Source of the DNA: Marivita sp. S6314
GTDB taxonomy: Bacteria; Pseudomonadota; Alphaproteobacteria; Rhodobacterales; Rhodobacteraceae
Assembly: GCF_023015985.1 (NCBI RefSeq)
Contig: NZ_JALKAO010000005.1
Span: forward strand, 124,001-188,000
Direction: 5' to 3'
DNA length: 64,000 nucleotides
The notes under the pieces were generated by a model. That model made no database searches and had not been told where the DNA came from. It was given only the letters and a program-made list of their open reading frames with translations. Below, piece by piece: positions 14,060 to 22,493 of the stretch. Each line of letters opens with the position of its first letter. Positions within the stretch are counted from its first letter, which is position 1. The position numbers and the translations under genes were made by a program.

Positions 14060-14102
14060 TCGCCGCCTTTGGGCGGCGACCAAGTGGGGGCTTTGCCCCC
14101 AC
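14060..14102. repeat. Two tandem GC-rich hairpins between acsF and puhE
   Basis: TCGCCGCC-TTTG-GGCGGCGA (14060-14079) and GTGGGGGC-TTT-GCCCCCAC (14084-14102) are perfect 8-bp stems with tiny loops. No U-tract follows, so they are not classical terminators. The second hairpin with the following ACACCCCCAAGG resembles an intergenic element I associate with Rhodobacterales genomes. Inside an operon they may act in mRNA processing or partial termination. Confidence 0.6.
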
Positions 14103-14144
14103 ACCCCCAAGGGTATTTGAAGCAAGAGGAAGGACAAAAAGCGC

Positions 14145-14969
14145 GTGTTGAATGACCCATGGATCGCGGCCCTTGTGGCGCTGTTTCTCTGGTGGTTTTC
14201 CACCGGGGCGATCCTCATGGTCGTGAAACTCGCCGATCGGCGGGGGTTTCGTTTTGGTCAGATCCTGACCATGGCCACATTCCCGGTCTTCCTGCTTGGC
14301 GTCTACGGCATTTCGGCCAGCGCCGATGGGTCAGATGCGGCCGCCGCTTACCACGCGTTTCTGGCGGCGCTTGCGCTCTGGGGTTGGATCGAACTTGCGT
14401 TTCTGACCGGGACAATCACGGGTCCGAACCGCCTTGTGTGCCGTGATGGAGTGCCTGAATGGGAGCGGTTCATTCGCGCCTGGGGCACGATTGCCTATCA
14501 CGAGATCCTGTTGGCGACGACGCTGGCCTGCGTTTGGCTATACACGCATGGGGCCGAGAACACGTTTGGGTTCTGGACCTTCGCAGTGCTGTTCTTTGCC
14601 CGCGTGTCGGCCAAGCTGAACCTGTTTCTGGGGGTTCCCAAGATCAACACCGAATTTCTGCCAGCCCCCTTGGCGCATCTGCCCAGCCATTTTCGCTATG
14701 CCAAGATGAACTGGCTTTTTCCGATTTCGATCACGGCGCTGACCTTTGCCGTCGCCTGCTGGCTGGAGCGGATTAACTCGGCGACCACGCAAGGTGAGGT
14801 GGTTGGGTTTGCGCTTTTGGCGGCCATGACCGCGCTCGCACTGCTTGAGCATTGGTTCATGGTGTTGCCGCTGCCCGACGAGAAACTCTGGCGCTGGATG
14901 TTGCCCGCGCCCAAACCACAACAAAACGACAAGACACTAAGACGAACGGAGGACGCCCATGGACTTTGA
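14145..14969 (+). CDS. puhE: Photosynthetic complex assembly protein PuhE (DUF3623)
   Basis: PuhE is a polytopic inner-membrane protein that limits reaction-centre and bacteriochlorophyll production in Rhodobacter. The 274-residue product has about seven hydrophobic segments; [20 protein letters not shown] and [19 protein letters not shown] are family signatures. The start is GTG at 14145 (a TTG follows directly), with AGAGGAAGGA about 10 bases upstream. The gene overlaps hemA by 11 bases, tying tetrapyrrole supply to complex assembly. Confidence 0.92.
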   Translation: MLNDPWIAALVALFLWWFSTGAILMVVKLADRRGFRFGQILTMATFPVFLLGVYGISASADGSDAAAAYHAFLAALALWGWIELAFLTGTITGPNRLVCRDGVPEWERFIRAWGTIAYHEILLATTLACVWLYTHGAENTFGFWTFAVLFFARVSAKLNLFLGVPKINTEFLPAPLAHLPSHFRYAKMNWLFPISITALTFAVACWLERINSATTQGEVVGFALLAAMTALALLEHWFMVLPLPDEKLWRWMLPAPKPQQNDKTLRRTEDAHGL

Positions 14970-16173
14970 CAGCCTGTTCAACGCCCAGCTCGACACCCTG
15001 AAAGAAGAGGGGAACTATCGCATCTTTGCCGAGCTTGAGCGCAAATGTGGCGCCTTTCCAAAGGCCGTCAGCCATGACGACGATTGCCCGGATGAGGTGA
15101 CGGTCTGGTGTTCCAATGACTATCTGGGCATGGGTCAGCACCCCAAGGTGATCAAGTCCATGCAGGACGCTGTTGCCGAGAATGGCTGCGGTGCGGGCGG
15201 CACGCGGAACATCTCGGGCACCAACCACCAGCACAAACTGCTGGAGGCAGAGCTTGCCGATCTGCACCGCAAGGAAAGCGCGTTGTTGTTCACCTCTGGC
15301 TACGTGTCCAACTGGGCGGCGCTGTCGACGCTTGGGTCGCGCCTGCCGGATGCGGTGATCCTGTCGGACGAATTGAACCACGCGTCAATGATCGAAGGCA
15401 TTCGTCATGCGCGGTGTAACAAGGTGATCTGGAAGCACAACGATCCCGAAGATCTGGATCGCAAGCTGGCGGCATTACCGTCGAATGCCACCAAGATCGT
15501 GGCGTTCGAATCGGTCTATTCGATGGATGGCGACATCTGCCCGATGAAAGAGATCGTGGAAGTCGCCGAAAAGCACGGCGCGCTGACCTATCTGGATGAG
15601 GTGCATGCCGTTGGCATGTACGGCCCGCGCGGTGGTGGCGTGTCGGAACGCGAAGGGCTGGCGGATCGCATCACGCTGATCGAGGGCACGCTGGGCAAGG
15701 CGTTTGGCGTGATGGGCGGCTACATCACCGGCTCTGAGGCGATGTGCGACTTCGTGCGATCCTTTGCGTCGGGCTTTATTTTTACCACGGCGCTTCCCCC
15801 AGCGGTGGCGGCGGCGGCGCGGACGTCAATCCAGCACTTGAAGGAAAGCAGCGTCGAACGCGACAATCAAAAAGCACAGGTAGCGCGCTTGCGGCAGCGC
15901 CTGGACGCCATGGGCATCCCGCATATCGACAACGCCAGCCACATCATCCCGGTGATGATCAAGGACCCGGTCAAATGCCGGATGCTGGCCGATATCCTGA
16001 TGCAGGATTACGGAATCTACGTGCAGCCGATCAACTATCCGACGGTGCCCAAAGGGACCGAACGCCTGCGCTTTACGCCGGGTCCGCTTCACACTGACGC
16101 AGATATTGAACATTTGGTTCGGGCGCTCGCAACGCTTTGGAAACAATGCGCAATTGCGCATGAGGTTGCTTGA
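14959..16173 (+). CDS. hemA: 5-aminolevulinate synthase
   Basis: This PLP enzyme condenses succinyl-CoA and glycine to 5-aminolevulinate, the first step of heme and bacteriochlorophyll synthesis in alphaproteobacteria. The 404-residue product has the alpha-oxoamine synthase fold. Lys247 in [14 protein letters not shown] is the PLP Schiff-base lysine, and [11 protein letters not shown] holds the cofactor-contacting Asp and His. The ATG at 14959 lies within puhE, and GGAGGA sits about 6 bases before it. It is the last gene of the bch-puh run. Some relatives have a second isozyme (hemT) elsewhere. Confidence 0.97.
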   Translation: MDFDSLFNAQLDTLKEEGNYRIFAELERKCGAFPKAVSHDDDCPDEVTVWCSNDYLGMGQHPKVIKSMQDAVAENGCGAGGTRNISGTNHQHKLLEAELADLHRKESALLFTSGYVSNWAALSTLGSRLPDAVILSDELNHASMIEGIRHARCNKVIWKHNDPEDLDRKLAALPSNATKIVAFESVYSMDGDICPMKEIVEVAEKHGALTYLDEVHAVGMYGPRGGGVSEREGLADRITLIEGTLGKAFGVMGGYITGSEAMCDFVRSFASGFIFTTALPPAVAAAARTSIQHLKESSVERDNQKAQVARLRQRLDAMGIPHIDNASHIIPVMIKDPVKCRMLADILMQDYGIYVQPINYPTVPKGTERLRFTPGPLHTDADIEHLVRALATLWKQCAIAHEVA

Positions 16174-16278
16174 CACGAGGGTCATTCGCCATAGGTGAGG
16201 TGGATGCAGAAGGATTCCCATTGGTTTATGGGAAGGGTGTACGTTACTGTATATCCGAACACGCAAAAGGAGTTCGAC

Positions 16279-16713
16279 ATGAAGCTAATGATCGCAACCG
16301 CAGCCACAGCTATCGCGTTTGCTGGCGCGGCATTTGCAGAAGGCGACGCAGAGGCGGGCGCAAAGGAATACAACAAGTGCAAGTCCTGTCACATGATTGT
16401 GGCAGATGATGGCACCGAGATCGTAAAAGGTGGGCGCACTGGTCCGAACTTGTACGGCATCATCGGCCGTCAGGCTGGCACGCAGGAAGATTTCCGCTAC
16501 GGCGACAGCCTTGTTGCGGCAGGCGAAGCGGGTCTGGTCTGGGACGAAGAGACATTTGTGGAGTACGTTCAGGACCCCAAGAAATTCCTGGCGACTTACC
16601 TTGATGATAAAGGCGCGCGCTCCAAGATGTCGTACCGTCTGCGCAAGGGCATGGAAGACGTGTACGCGTATCTCGTGTCTGTCGGTCCCGAGATGGAAGG
16701 CTCCGGTTCGTAA
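16279..16713 (+). CDS. cycA: Cytochrome c2
   Basis: This soluble periplasmic c-type cytochrome carries electrons from the bc1 complex to the photooxidised reaction centre or to oxidases. The 144-residue precursor has a signal peptide ending AGAAFA (residue 20). The heme site CKSCH is near residue 34, and the distal Met is probably in KMSYRL. AAAGGAG lies 8 bases before the ATG at 16279; the open frame upstream lacks this support. The 105-base gap after hemA and a weak TTGGTT-N18-TACTGT pair suggest its own promoter. A strong terminator follows. It may be an isocytochrome instead; cycA is my best call. Confidence 0.85.
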   Translation: MKLMIATAATAIAFAGAAFAEGDAEAGAKEYNKCKSCHMIVADDGTEIVKGGRTGPNLYGIIGRQAGTQEDFRYGDSLVAAGEAGLVWDEETFVEYVQDPKKFLATYLDDKGARSKMSYRLRKGMEDVYAYLVSVGPEMEGSGS

Positions 16714-16738
16714 ATCGACCGTTCATGATTTTGAAGTA

Positions 16739-16770
16739 GGGCGTGCTGCCACAGCGCGCCCTTTTCTTTT
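16739..16770 (+). terminator. Rho-independent terminator after cycA
   Basis: A 10-bp stem (GGGCGTGCTG / CAGCGCGCCC, one G-U wobble) with a CCA loop is followed by TTTTCTTTT. It ends the cytochrome c2 transcript and separates it from ugd. Confidence 0.85.
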
Positions 16771-16845
16771 GGGGGGTGCACCGGGCAGAGTTGACCGAAA
16801 CACACGGTCGGCGCAAAACGTCACCAACAACAAAAGGGCAGTGCC

Positions 16846-18162
16846 ATGAAGATTGCGATGATTGGGACCGGGTATGTCGGCCTTGTCTCGGGTGTGTGTT
16901 TCTCGGACTTCGGTCATAACGTTGTGTGCGTCGACAAGGATCAGCGCAAGATCGACATGCTCGAACGCGGCGAGGTGCCGATTTACGAGCCGGGTCTCGA
17001 TACGTTGATGGCCAAGAACGTCGAGGCCGGACGGCTTGCGTTCACCCGCGATCTGGCGGCGGCTGTTGATGGTGCCGAAGCCGTGTTTATCGCCGTTGGC
17101 ACACCCACACGCCGCGGTGACGGTCATGCGGACCTCACCTATGTGATGGCGGCCGCCGAAGAGATCGCGAAGGCGGCCAAGGACTATGTGGTGATCGTGA
17201 CCAAATCGACCGTGCCTGTCGGCACAAATCGGAAGGTGCGCGAGGTTGTGGCGGCAGCCAATCCCGATCTGGATTTCGATGTGGCGTCGAACCCCGAATT
17301 CCTGCGCGAAGGCGCGGCCATTGATGATTTCATGAAACCTGACCGTGTTGTCGTAGGTGTCGAAACCGATCGCGCGGCGCAGGTGATGTCGGATATTTAT
17401 CGCCCGCTCTACCTGCGCGATTTCCCGATTGTCACAACCGACCTCGAATCGGCTGAAATGATCAAATATGCCGCCAACGCGTTTCTGGCGACGAAGATCA
17501 CTTTCATCAACGAAATCGCAGCCCTGTGCGAAAAGGTGGGTGCCGACGTGAAACAGGTGTCCAAGGGCATGGGCATGGACAACCGCATCGGCAACAAGTT
17601 CCTGCATGCGGGGCCGGGCTATGGCGGGTCGTGTTTTCCGAAAGACACCAAAGCACTGGCGCGCATCGGTCAGGAACACGCCAGCCCGATGTACATCACC
17701 GAAGCGGTGATTACCGTCAACGACTCGATCAAGCGTCGCATGATCGACAAGTTGCAGGATCTGTGTGACGGGTCTTTCAATGGCAAGACGATTGCGGTGC
17801 TTGGCGTGACCTTCAAGCCGAACACGGATGACATGCGCGATGCGCCGTCACTGACCATTGTGCCGGCCCTGGTGGGCGGTGGTGCCAAGGTACGCGTGTG
17901 TGATCCGCAGGGCCAGCACGAAGGCGAAGCCCTGTTGCCGGGTGTGGATTGGGTGGATGACCCTTACGCTGCCGTTCAGGGGGCCGACCTATTGGTCCTG
18001 CTGACCGAATGGAACGAATTCCGAGCGCTTGACCTGCCGCAAATCGCGGGGTCCATGTCTCGTGCGGCAATGGCCGACCTGCGCAATATCTACAACGCCG
18101 AGGTTGCCAAAGACGCTGGCTTTCTTGCCTACGTCAGTATTGGGCGCAAGGGCTTCGCATAA
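16846..18162 (+). CDS. UDP-glucose 6-dehydrogenase
   Basis: This enzyme oxidises UDP-glucose twice with NAD+ to UDP-glucuronate for capsule, exopolysaccharide or lipid glycosylation. The 438-residue product has an N-terminal Rossmann motif (MIGTGYVGLVSG), the central domain, and the catalytic Cys263 in GPGYGGSCFPKDT, followed by the C-terminal UDP-binding domain (VTFKPNTDDMRDAPS). It lies alone, about 130 bases after cycA and behind its terminator, so it is probably transcribed separately. No polysaccharide genes are next to it. Confidence 0.95.
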   Translation: MKIAMIGTGYVGLVSGVCFSDFGHNVVCVDKDQRKIDMLERGEVPIYEPGLDTLMAKNVEAGRLAFTRDLAAAVDGAEAVFIAVGTPTRRGDGHADLTYVMAAAEEIAKAAKDYVVIVTKSTVPVGTNRKVREVVAAANPDLDFDVASNPEFLREGAAIDDFMKPDRVVVGVETDRAAQVMSDIYRPLYLRDFPIVTTDLESAEMIKYAANAFLATKITFINEIAALCEKVGADVKQVSKGMGMDNRIGNKFLHAGPGYGGSCFPKDTKALARIGQEHASPMYITEAVITVNDSIKRRMIDKLQDLCDGSFNGKTIAVLGVTFKPNTDDMRDAPSLTIVPALVGGGAKVRVCDPQGQHEGEALLPGVDWVDDPYAAVQGADLLVLLTEWNEFRALDLPQIAGSMSRAAMADLRNIYNAEVAKDAGFLAYVSIGRKGFA

Positions 18163-18204
18163 ACACTGCGCTCCGCGTCACGTTTGATTCCCCGAAGGCT
18201 GCCA

Positions 18205-18396
18205 TCACGGCGCGCGCAAAAATGCCTCAATTGGGGCAGCATCGGCCCGTGACACGGGACAGTTGGCAGGCGGAGCGCCAACTGTTTCGGCGGCGGCGAC
18301 GAAATCGGCCGAACAAGGCAAATTGCTTTGAACCGCGCCACATTTCTGACAAATACAAACCTGTCGGGCGGGGGCTCGAATACAGGTGATGTCCAT
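18205..18396 (-). CDS. Possible small Cys-containing protein, unknown
   Basis: The 470-base gap between ugd and tlpA holds a minus-strand frame of 63 codons starting MDITCIRAPARQ at an ATG preceded by GGAG nine bases upstream. It contains five cysteines, including the cluster VCICQKCG. No family was recognised. The frame stays open further upstream, but without ribosome-binding support. No clear promoter or terminator was found. It may be a real small protein or a chance frame in GC-rich DNA. Confidence 0.3.
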   Translation of the reverse strand: MDITCIRAPARQVCICQKCGAVQSNLPCSADFVAAAETVGAPPANCPVSRADAAPIEAFLRAP

Positions 18397-18607
18397 GCGT
18401 CCGGTCTCCGACCATGTCCATTCTCTCTTTTTGCTCACGGGTAGCCGGTTTTCCGGCAAAGTGGCGCAAGGGACATCACCAGCTGCTGCGCAGGAGCTTG
18501 GCAACTAAGACATACGGCACGCGTGGGGGCGCGACTTTGCAGCTACAACTCTGATCTGAGGTGAAGTGCTGCGTGCCAGTCTGTGGCGGGGGCCACATCC
18601 AAGTTCC

Positions 18608-18624
18608 TGCGAAAGCTTTTCGCA
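18608..18624 (-). terminator. Weak hairpin just after the tlpA stop
   Basis: TGCGAAA-GCT-TTTCGCA forms a 7-bp perfect stem 5 bases beyond the tlpA stop codon. No U-tract follows on the minus strand, so it would at best be a processing or Rho-assisted end. Confidence 0.3.
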
Positions 18625-18629
18625 ATGAT

Positions 18630-19196
18630 TTATCCAGCCGTCGGTCGCCCCAGAATGGTGCGCAGAATGTCCTTGGCGTTGTCCGATGCCCAGTCGGCAT
18701 CGCCCCGCATCCGTGCAACTTCGTCACCTTCGGGGTTCAGGATCACCGTGATGGGCAGGCCAAGCACACCCATTTCCCGCGCCAGCGCGGATTTGGGATC
18801 CCGGTAGAGCGGCAGGTTTTCGACACCGATCTCTTCAAAGAATGTCTTCATCGCGGGCGGTGGATTGCGGCCCGTGGCGATAGTGACAACAGCAAAATCG
18901 TCCCCGCCAAACTCGGTCTGCAATTCCGACAGCATGGGCATTTCCTTGCGGCAAGGTGCACACCATGTGGCCCAGAAGTTCAGCAAGACCCATTTGTCGG
19001 AGTATTCGGACAGCGACAGCGGTTCACCGTCAAACGTGGTGAACTCTGCCGTGCCAGCGGCTTGCGCCTCACTGTGGAACACCAGTTTTTTCATATCGCC
19101 TTCGCGCATCGCTTCGGCGGCGGACAGATCGGCCAGAGCGGGATTTGCAAGCGTCACGAGGCCCGTATAGAGGATGGCGGCAAGCGTTTTCTTCAT
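18630..19196 (-). CDS. TlpA-like periplasmic thiol-disulfide protein
   Basis: The 188-residue product has a signal peptide ([22 protein letters not shown]) and a thioredoxin fold with WCAPC (Cys79, Cys82) and the cis-Pro segment GLPITVIL. TlpA proteins keep heme-site or copper-site cysteines reduced in the periplasm, for cytochrome c or cytochrome oxidase maturation. The start at 19196 is chosen for GGAGG 6 bases upstream and for the signal peptide; the longer frame would run into argH. It is divergent from argH with only 22 bases between the start codons, an arrangement I associate with Rhodobacterales. Confidence 0.88.
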   Translation of the reverse strand: MKKTLAAILYTGLVTLANPALADLSAAEAMREGDMKKLVFHSEAQAAGTAEFTTFDGEPLSLSEYSDKWVLLNFWATWCAPCRKEMPMLSELQTEFGGDDFAVVTIATGRNPPPAMKTFFEEIGVENLPLYRDPKSALAREMGVLGLPITVILNPEGDEVARMRGDADWASDNAKDILRTILGRPTAG

Positions 19197-19218
19197 TTTC
19201 CCTCCGAAGGGGTTAGAC

Positions 19219-20610
19219 ATGTCCGACAAATCCTCGAACCAAATGTGGGGCGGCCGTTTTGCCGCCGGACCCGATGCGATCATGGAGGCGATCAACGCTT
19301 CCATCGGGTTCGACAAACGCATGGCGGCACAGGACATCGCCGGTTCAAGGGCCCACGCCGCAATGCTCGCGGCCAAAGGCATTGTTACACCTAGCGATGC
19401 AGAGGCGATGCGGGAAGGCTTGCTCACCGTATTGTCAGAGATTGAAACAGGTGATTTCGCGTTCTCAACCGCGCTGGAAGACATTCACATGAACGTCGAA
19501 GCGCGTCTGAAAGAGGTGATCGGCGAACCGGCGGGCCGTTTGCATACGGGCCGGTCGCGCAATGATCAGGTTGCGACGGACTTCCGTCTTTGGGTGCGCG
19601 ATCAACTGGATGCTGCCGAGGCGGGTTTGAAAGCGCTGATGCGCGCCTTGGTGGCGCAAGCCGACTCGGGCGCGGATTGGGTCATGCCGGGTTTCACCCA
19701 TCTGCAAACCGCGCAGCCGGTCACATGGGGTCATCACATGATGGCCTATGTCGAAATGTTCGCGCGTGATTTGTCGCGGGTTCAGGATGCGCGGAAACGC
19801 ATGAACGAATCGCCTTTGGGCGCGGCTGCGCTTGCGGGCACATCGTTCCCGATTGACCGCGACATGACGGCCACCGCGCTGGGCTTTGACTGCCCGATGG
19901 CCAATTCGCTTGATGCCGTCAGCGACCGGGACTTTGCGCTTGAATTCCTGAGTGTCGCCAGCATCAGCGCGATGCACCTGAGCCGCTTTGCCGAAGAGCT
20001 GGTCATCTGGTCCTCGGCCCAATTCCGCTTTGTCACCCTGTCTGACCGATTTTCGACCGGGTCGTCGATCATGCCGCAAAAGAAAAACCCGGACGCGGCA
20101 GAACTGATCCGCGCCAAGATCGGGCGCATCTTCGGGGCGAACGTTGCGTTGATGATGGTGATGAAGGGCCTGCCGCTCGCGTATTCCAAGGACATGCAGG
20201 AAGACAAGGAACAGGTCTTTGATGCGGCTGACAACTGGATGCTCGCACTCGCCGCGATGGAGGGCATGGTCAAGGACATGAGCGCCAACCAGCCGGCGCT
20301 GGAAGCCGCCGCATCCGCCGGGTTCAGCACGGCAACGGATCTGGCCGACTGGCTTGTTCGCGAACTTGACCTACCTTTCCGCGATGCGCACCACGTCACC
20401 GGATCACTGGTGGCGATGGCGGAACAGAAGGACTGCGATTTGCCCGATCTGAGCCTAGACGACATGCAATCCGTACATGCCGGTATCACGGCGGCTGTGT
20501 TTGATGTGCTTGGCGTCCACAACTCGGTTGCCAGCCGCACCAGCTATGGCGGCACAGCGCCGGTACGGGTCCGCGAGCAAGTGGCCCGTTGGAAGGACGC
20601 TTTGGCATGA
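19219..20610 (+). CDS. argH: Argininosuccinate lyase
   Basis: ArgH cleaves argininosuccinate to arginine and fumarate, the last step of arginine synthesis. The 463-residue product carries the fumarase/ASL signature [13 protein letters not shown] near residue 280. WGGRF near the start and HTGRSRNDQ near residue 110 are substrate-binding motifs. The start at 19219 ([14 protein letters not shown]) has AAGGGG 6 bases upstream. The stop overlaps the following lipoprotein start by ATGA. Confidence 0.97.
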   Translation: MSDKSSNQMWGGRFAAGPDAIMEAINASIGFDKRMAAQDIAGSRAHAAMLAAKGIVTPSDAEAMREGLLTVLSEIETGDFAFSTALEDIHMNVEARLKEVIGEPAGRLHTGRSRNDQVATDFRLWVRDQLDAAEAGLKALMRALVAQADSGADWVMPGFTHLQTAQPVTWGHHMMAYVEMFARDLSRVQDARKRMNESPLGAAALAGTSFPIDRDMTATALGFDCPMANSLDAVSDRDFALEFLSVASISAMHLSRFAEELVIWSSAQFRFVTLSDRFSTGSSIMPQKKNPDAAELIRAKIGRIFGANVALMMVMKGLPLAYSKDMQEDKEQVFDAADNWMLALAAMEGMVKDMSANQPALEAAASAGFSTATDLADWLVRELDLPFRDAHHVTGSLVAMAEQKDCDLPDLSLDDMQSVHAGITAAVFDVLGVHNSVASRTSYGGTAPVRVREQVARWKDALA

Positions 20611-20780
20611 TCCGGGTATGTATTACAATCTCACTCTTCGCACTGGCGGCATGTGGTGCTGACGGCGATCCGATCCGTCCGTCTGTGTCCAACACGGTCA
20701 CAATAGGGTCAGACGGTATTCGCACCTCAACCGGTGTGACCGTGCAAACCGGTCCCGTCACCGTCGGAGCGCGTTTCTGA
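20607..20780 (+). CDS. Small lipoprotein of unknown function
   Basis: A 57-residue precursor starting at the ATGA overlap with argH. A short signal segment ends in the lipobox FALAAC, with Cys16 as the lipidation site. The mature part is about 40 residues, rich in Thr, Ser, Val and Gly. No function is recognised. It overlaps the next gene by one base (TGATG), so argH, this gene and the DUF2834 gene look co-translated. Confidence 0.75.
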   Translation: MIRVCITISLFALAACGADGDPIRPSVSNTVTIGSDGIRTSTGVTVQTGPVTVGARF

Positions 20781-21097
20781 TGCCCAACATGCGTTACGTG
20801 TACCTCGCGCTCGCGGTCTGGGGCACGATCCATCCGATGTATTATTTCATGTCGTACATGGCCGCGAATGACTGGAGCCTCGGGGCGTTGATCGACGCAT
20901 GGTATGTTAACGATTCCACGACGGGTCTCACATGGGACCTGACCATTGCAGCCGTGACGCTGACGATCTGGATCATTGCCGAGGTCGCTGTGCGCCGGAA
21001 CTGGTCGGCACTGATCGCCATTCCCACGATTTATTGCATCGGTGTCAGTTGTGGATTGCCGCTCTATCTATACCTGCGGTCGCGTCCTGTGAGCTGA
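20780..21097 (+). CDS. DUF2834 family membrane protein
   Basis: A 105-residue protein with three hydrophobic segments (about 7-28, 50-70 and 78-98). The pattern YVYLALAVWGTIHPMYYF followed by an ADW-like acidic loop fits the DUF2834 family of small membrane proteins of unknown function. It starts one base into the lipoprotein stop codon. A role linked to arginine synthesis is not suggested by the sequence. Confidence 0.75.
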   Translation: MPNMRYVYLALAVWGTIHPMYYFMSYMAANDWSLGALIDAWYVNDSTTGLTWDLTIAAVTLTIWIIAEVAVRRNWSALIAIPTIYCIGVSCGLPLYLYLRSRPVS

Positions 21098-21190
21098 CGT
21101 CAGATTTGCATATTTTGAAAAAGAAGACGCGAAGGGTGGCGCGATTGCGACCCATGCGCTACTGCGGCGCAGTTTGTTTTGGGGGCTGCC

Positions 21191-22456
21191 TTGGACCATT
21201 TTCTCTATCGTGACGGTGAGTTGTACGCCGAAGACGTGCGCATCGCGGATATTGCCGCGTCGGTTGGCACGCCGTTCTACCTCTATTCCACCGCGACGCT
21301 GACGCGCCATTTCCAGCTGTTCGATGAAGCGTTGGACGGCATGGACCATATGGTCTGCTACGCGATGAAAGCGGCCAGCAATCAGGCGATCCTCAAGACA
21401 TTGGCCGAACTGGGCGCGGGCATGGATGTGGTGTCCGGCGGCGAATACGCGCGGGCCAAGGCGGCGGGTGTGCCCGGTGACAGAATCGTGTTCTCGGGTG
21501 TTGGCAAAACCCGCGCTGAAATCCGGCAGGCGCTGGACGGCGGGATTCGCCAGTTCAACGTCGAAAGCGAACCGGAAATGCGGGTGATTTCCGAGATTGC
21601 GACCAGCGTGGGCAAAACTGCGCCGATCACGGTGCGGGTCAATCCGGATGTCGATGCCAAGACACACGAGAAGATTGCAACTGGCAAATCCGAGAACAAG
21701 TTCGGCATCCCCATCGCCAAGGCGCGCGAGGTTTATGCCGAGGCTGCCGCTCTGCCGGGAATCGAAGTCATCGGCATTGACGTTCATATCGGATCGCAAC
21801 TGACCGACCTGACGCCCTACGAACTGGCTTACCAAAAGGTGGCCGAACTGACCGAGCAACTGCGCGCGGATGGACACACCATCAAGCGCCTCGATCTGGG
21901 GGGTGGGTTGGGCATTCCCTATGCCCGGTCCAACGAAGCTCCACCGCTGCCGTCCGACTACGGCGCGTTGATCAAGCGCACTGTGGGCCATCTGGGCTGC
22001 GAGATCGAGATCGAACCGGGCCGTCTGATCGCGGGCAACGCCGGTATTCTCGTCAGCCGGGTGATCTATGTGAAGCAGGGCGAAGGCCGCCAGTTCCTGA
22101 TCCTTGACGGCGCAATGAATGATCTGATCCGTCCTGCGATGTATGACGCCCATCACGATATCGTCCCCGTGATCGAACCCGAGCCGGGTGTCGAGCAAGA
22201 GCCCTATGACATCGTTGGCCCGGTCTGCGAATCCGGGGATACCTTTGCCAAGAACCGGATGATGCCGCCATTGAAAGATGGAGATCTGGTCGCGTTCCGG
22301 TCCGCCGGTGCCTATGGCGCGGTGATGGCGAGCGAATACAACACGCGGCCTCTGGTGCCCGAAGTTCTGGCACGAGGCGATCAATTCGCTGTCATCCGCC
22401 AGCGTCCCGACTTTGACGAAATCATAAACCGAGATACCATCCCCCCATGGCTGTGA
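21191..22456 (+). CDS. lysA: Diaminopimelate decarboxylase
   Basis: LysA decarboxylates meso-diaminopimelate to lysine. The 421-residue product has the alanine-racemase-like barrel with PLP-binding Lys60 (CYAMKAASN), the glycine-rich phosphate loop LDLGGGLGIPY, and the C-terminal GPVCESGDTFAK with the catalytic cysteine. The start is TTG at 21191 (MDHFLYRDG) with GGGGG 5 bases upstream. Another TTG at 21179 is in frame but poorly placed. The 93-base gap before it shows no clear promoter. Confidence 0.95.
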   Translation: MDHFLYRDGELYAEDVRIADIAASVGTPFYLYSTATLTRHFQLFDEALDGMDHMVCYAMKAASNQAILKTLAELGAGMDVVSGGEYARAKAAGVPGDRIVFSGVGKTRAEIRQALDGGIRQFNVESEPEMRVISEIATSVGKTAPITVRVNPDVDAKTHEKIATGKSENKFGIPIAKAREVYAEAAALPGIEVIGIDVHIGSQLTDLTPYELAYQKVAELTEQLRADGHTIKRLDLGGGLGIPYARSNEAPPLPSDYGALIKRTVGHLGCEIEIEPGRLIAGNAGILVSRVIYVKQGEGRQFLILDGAMNDLIRPAMYDAHHDIVPVIEPEPGVEQEPYDIVGPVCESGDTFAKNRMMPPLKDGDLVAFRSAGAYGAVMASEYNTRPLVPEVLARGDQFAVIRQRPDFDEIINRDTIPPWL

Positions 22457-22493
22457 GGCATCTCCCTCGCGGTCCACACGCCGGGAGATGCGC

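Noticed and set aside
16792-16808. Inverted repeat GACCG-N7-CGGTC before ugd as a further PaaR-type operator
   Set aside because: Spacing is 7, not 4, and the flanking ATTAA is missing, so it does not match operators A and B.
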